Source: Clostridia bacterium (GTDB taxonomy: Bacteria > Bacillota > Clostridia > UMGS1883 > UMGS1540). Taken from it: a DNA stretch of 64,000 nucleotides. Shown here piece by piece: positions 62,101-64,000 of the stretch; within the stretch, counting starts at the first letter, position 1; every line of letters begins with the position of its first letter. The translations under genes and the position numbers were made by a program. Location: positions 1 through 64,000 of the forward strand of contig JAFZQX010000035.1 in the NCBI GenBank assembly GCA_017620205.1. The letters run 5' to 3'. The notes below the pieces were generated by a model. The model saw only the letters and a program-made list of their open reading frames with translations, was not told the DNA's origin and searched no databases.

Positions 62101-63418
62101 CGAGCGTTATTTTAAACGCAAAGCCGTCATAGCTGTAACTATAGTCAGAAGAAGTAAACTTAAGCTTTATTTTGTTTCCGGTAGAATAGTGATCGGAAAA
62201 GGTGGTACCGAATCCGTCTAAAGCATAGCCGCCGATATACGAGGTCATATCGGTGTCGTAAATACTTAAAGTATCGTAATAGTCGCTCGAAAGCGTGCCG
62301 CTTATCATAAATATAAAGCCTTCGGGCGCGGTTAATGTCAAAGAGCCGTCACAGCCGCTTGAATAGCCGCCGTCCTTGCCGCCGTCATCATAAACCATGA
62401 GGGAGAATCCGTTTTCCTTATCGGAGAGATCGAGCTCCGCGTCCCCTGTTTTGGGCATAAGCGCATAGAAGCCGTTTTCTCCGTCATCTATTAAAACGGG
62501 AAGGTCTTGGAGGACAGCTGTAAAGGTTGTGTTTCCGTCCGGAGTATACTCATCGGTTGCATCAAACTCCGCGCCGTCTTTTTCCCAATGCATAAACTCT
62601 GTTCTGTAAGGCAGTTCAAAGAGATCACGGTAGCCGGGGAGTTTCATTATTTTTCCCTTCGGTGCGCTTATGTCTTTTGTTTCATCGCCCGAAACAAATG
62701 TTACAGTTACGCCTTCAACGTATACTGCTGTCAGCGTTACGCTTTTGGCAAGCGTGTATTTATCGCCGGGGTAATATATATTTTCGCCGTCCGTGTAATA
62801 GTCAAAGAAAGTGTTTTCGGGGAGCGTAAACGTGCATTCGGGCAATGTAAATTCATCGCCCGCCGCGCCGACAATCGGCGTCATACTGCCGCTGCCGTCG
62901 CCCGCATCAAATGAAACTTTTAAGATATCTGCGGGGTCAACAACAGTTACGGTAAGCTCAAAGCCCGTTTGGTTTACGCCGCCGTCGGAAGCGAAGCATA
63001 CTTTTAAAACGTTTGAGGACGTATAGCAGGTGTTAATGCTGAAACTGCCGCTGTGCTTACCGCTTAAAATTTTATCGGTATTGCCGTCATAAACCGTTAA
63101 ATAGTCGTAATTCGATTCCGTATAACCGCTTCCCGAAATGCTTAAATAAGTGTTTTCGGGCGCAGTGATGATAAGTGATGCGTCGTAATTATCCGAATAA
63201 TTTGCCGCCTTGCCGCCGTCATCGTAAAGCGTAAACGAAAAGCCGCAGGCCTTTTCCGATAAATCAAGCGAAAGGTCGCCGCCGCCTTTGGGCAAATCAA
63301 GGAAAAAGCTGCCGCTGCCGTCATCGGACAGCGCCATATCTCCCGCAAATACCGCCGCGGGAATAAAAGTCATCACCATACAAAGTACAACTATTGCCGC
63401 AAATATCTTTTTCGTCAT
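59165..63418 (-). CDS. secreted multidomain protein with three CUB-like domains and InlB-type repeats
   Basis: 1417 aa with signal peptide (~1-25). Three copies of a CUB-like domain start near residues 40, 330 and 610, each with 'GFSF.(L/V)YDDGGK' then 'YDYLTVYD' or a close variant, and end in 'GFELTVTV' or 'GFAFKITL'. Between them are divergent InlB-type units ('FTALF', 'LTAVYV', 'FTAVW'). The last ~500 residues look like a beta-helix ('NLTIKDTASGGEIKGGGIRVLNGGTL', 'LVLSGGYFAF'). No wall anchor is visible. It is first of the two-gene surface operon. Binding of host or plant-derived glycans or proteins is a guess from the fold. Confidence 0.85.
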   Translation of the reverse strand: MTKKIFAAIVVLCMVMTFIPAAVFAGDMALSDDGSGSFFLDLPKGGGDLSLDLSEKACGFSFTLYDDGGKAANYSDNYDASLIITAPENTYLSISGSGYTESNYDYLTVYDGNTDKILSGKHSGSFSINTCYTSSNVLKVCFASDGGVNQTGFELTVTVVDPADILKVSFDAGDGSGSMTPIVGAAGDEFTLPECTFTLPENTFFDYYTDGENIYYPGDKYTLAKSVTLTAVYVEGVTVTFVSGDETKDISAPKGKIMKLPGYRDLFELPYRTEFMHWEKDGAEFDATDEYTPDGNTTFTAVLQDLPVLIDDGENGFYALMPKTGDAELDLSDKENGFSLMVYDDGGKDGGYSSGCDGSLTLTAPEGFIFMISGTLSSDYYDTLSIYDTDMTSYIGGYALDGFGTTFSDHYSTGNKIKLKFTSSDYSYSYDGFAFKITLADPETLLKVSFDRGEGYGSMADMGALRGIAFTLPKCNFYPNYGMIFVGYTDGTIIYGEGDKVTLYEDTTFTALFAEKATVIYTYGYSSEQFDYAKGTKITLPEYTSMFEPPSRQLFSCWKADETEYEAGDEYTVNGDVTFEAIFVPEPVLVEDGEGGFFVNMDKTEELTADISDKNIGFSFKVYDDGGKDANYSSRCSGYLNITAPAGTILKISGAGKTESRYWDYLTVYDSDGTTQLGGRNFGGEFSFENLTSYGNSVKLYFRSDSWSENEGFELTVTVVEPADITYAFGDEINPVVVEKGSEVIIANFEKLFELPYGKEFICWQNGNDKYAPGDTYTANENIILTAVLADMPVVTLDGNGASLSGDSGKTSVSFPVNAGKENTFPSAKDFFDVPEGKVFGGWKYGNVIYNVGDTFSTTEDITFTAVWLEPSPWDDMAETLNAESGTDLGTIVLNEDLVGGTGSDMLYVPKGVTATLDLAGHKIDGTKTAALDEHGVIILVKGNLTIKDTASGGEIKGGGIRVLNGGTLSWDGVSDSFEASVESSYSLIDHETNTRLDDTYCQTYYSTLKDALLASALPVTGYEESLETIPEHDNYMFSYNDEYVKMLKDAELPEGETWEINPRSDDLRSIWFDLNGHTFDIKGTITGGTPGTRTIGGVEEDCIYPTDFHMVSTTPGTVKLSGIINLSIQPWTQDTYYFTDGGFGENASFFADGGTYYISGGHFIPTMTFNNGNQKANLSINISDDAEFNNLQYVIYDYESDSPTQMTIEGDARIKNMDYRVMGNGGGARPTLVLSGGYFAFDPMTLFSGYVPVDPDDVDQNNLDQYYVNRYGSMVSYAELEENEKTLFTDYYEFSGTFLIDDGSAVLSGDVEEYADQADWAADSSVYKFRFGAPDPTALTLLASRSENEIAYEIKNAPESFVLIAAQYDGNALSDIKILENPDTSGTINMRGTGTVKLFLNEDDIITPLLKVKELK

Positions 63419-63458
63419 TTTCCAATTCTCCTTTCACATGCTGATAACATATACATTT

Positions 63459-63487
63459 ATTTTACTATATTTTATAATAATGTACAA
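63459..63487 (-). promoter_or_regulatory. promoter of the giant surface-protein operon
   Basis: On the minus strand TTGTAC (63487-63482) and TAAAAT (63464-63459) are 17 bases apart, ~40 bases before the start at 63418. Confidence 0.45.
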
Positions 63488-63536
63488 TAATTTTGGCATA
63501 GGCGGTATCAATTTTGGTACAAACGGCTTGTTTTTT

Positions 63537-63566
63537 GCCGTTTAAGCCGAAAATCATACCGTTTAG
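63537..63566 (+). promoter_or_regulatory. LytTR-type direct repeat in front of the regulator's promoter
   Basis: ACCGTTTAG (63558-63566) fits the LytTR box consensus (T/A, A/C, C/A, GTT, N, A/G, T/G). GCCGTTTAA (63537-63545) is a near match. They lie 12 bases apart, the usual spacing of a LytTR operator, just upstream of the -35. Confidence 0.5.
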
Positions 63567-63576
63567 AACGCTCTTG

Positions 63577-63605
63577 TTGAAAAAATTGCATAAATACTAT
63601 ATAAT
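63577..63605 (+). promoter_or_regulatory. promoter of the LytTR regulator gene
   Basis: TTGAAA (63577-63582) and TATAAT (63600-63605) are separated by 17 bases, 35 bases upstream of ATG 63640. Confidence 0.65.
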
Positions 63606-63639
63606 CAATATTATAGTACACATACTTAGGAGAACTTTA

Positions 63640-64000
63640 ATGAAAAAGATAAGGGTACGGTTTGAAAAAGACAGCTCGCTGTCTTATATTGATATAGCCG
63701 TCCGCGCCGCCGAGCGTGACGCGGACGCCGAAACGCTGATAGGGCGCATTTTGGAGATTTCGTCAAAAAAGATAAATCTTTTAGACGGTGACGGCAACCT
63801 CTGCGTTATATCTGCGGACGATATAATATCCGCAACGGTCAGCGGAAAGCGCATTAAGGTTATAACGGAGCAAGGCGCGCATTTTTCGCAAAAGCCGCTG
63901 CAGACGCTCTCTGAGGAGCTTGGCGAAGAGCACTTTGTCCGCATATCGAGGTTTGAGATAGTAAATACGGATAAAATAGCAAAGTTTGACTTTACTTTAA
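63640..64000 (+). CDS. LytTR DNA-binding domain regulator (cut by window edge)
   Basis: ATG 63640 has TAGGAGA upstream; the frame is open through the right edge (120 codons seen). 'INLLDGDGNLCVISADDIIS', 'GKRIKVITEQGAHFSQKPLQTLSEEL' and 'HFVRISRFEIVNTDKI' are the LytTR core, preceded by ~45 residues without a receiver. This is the compact LytTR type, often followed by a DUF3021 membrane protein. LytTR-like boxes before its own promoter suggest autoregulation. Confidence 0.85.
   Translation, partial: MKKIRVRFEKDSSLSYIDIAVRAAERDADAETLIGRILEISSKKINLLDGDGNLCVISADDIISATVSGKRIKVITEQGAHFSQKPLQTLSEELGEEHFVRISRFEIVNTDKIAKFDFTL

Overview
The window reads as one contig piece of a Gram-positive anaerobe of the class Clostridia. 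The reasons are the ecfA1-ecfA2-ecfT-truA order, SLH-domain and copper-amine-oxidase-type stalk surface proteins, DUF421/DUF4363/DUF4830/DUF5711 proteins, strong AAGGAGG-type ribosome binding sites, and frequent TTG/GTG starts. Genus cannot be set from the sequence alone. No rRNA and no CRISPR array were found; one tRNA gene (Arg, CCG) is present.

Positions 1-10,900 form an AT-rich accessory region. It opens with two tandem zinc-ribbon/TIR/membrane-type proteins, the first cut by the window edge. A REP-associated (Y1/HUH) transposase with duplicated ends follows, then a tightly overlapping five-gene minus-strand operon. In transcription order the operon encodes a small membrane protein, a COG2509-like FAD oxidoreductase, an HD phosphohydrolase, an SPPY-type DNA methyltransferase, and a guanylate-kinase-like/dCTP-deaminase-like fusion with a C-terminal membrane anchor. 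Nucleotide-acting enzymes, a DNA methyltransferase and membrane anchors next to TIR proteins make this the best candidate for an undescribed system, either phage defence or DNA modification.

10,900-11,500 is a gene-free block of nested hairpins. 11,498-17,468 (minus) is a phosphorelay/c-di-GMP operon: receiver-GGDEF-EAL protein, Hpt protein, hybrid histidine kinase and a sugar-type solute-binding lipoprotein. 17,821-18,371 is a scar joining two broken genes. 18,424-27,203 holds surface and secreted proteins (stalk/beta-helix protein, lipoprotein, papain-like SLH protease) around a butanol-dehydrogenase-type gene and copA.

27,530-42,207 is mostly plus-strand housekeeping: tRNA-Arg, an rRNA-methyltransferase-like gene, ECF transporter module, truA, a DUF5711 protein, cvpA, hslO, a PRK06851-type ATPase, a Nif3-like protein, comM, tsaE, tsaB, rpiB, nrdR and an Orn/Lys/Arg decarboxylase-family gene. 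42,257-50,869 (mainly minus) carries aspS and hisS, a DUF4830 protein, a divergent SLOG/Xre pair, a sugar nucleotidyltransferase fused to a degenerate phosphomannomutase, DUF4363, DUF421 and DUF1232 proteins.

51,055-63,418 is a two-gene minus-strand operon for giant secreted proteins (2693 and 1417 aa). At the right edge a LytTR-type regulator begins divergently, with LytTR-like boxes in front of its own promoter.
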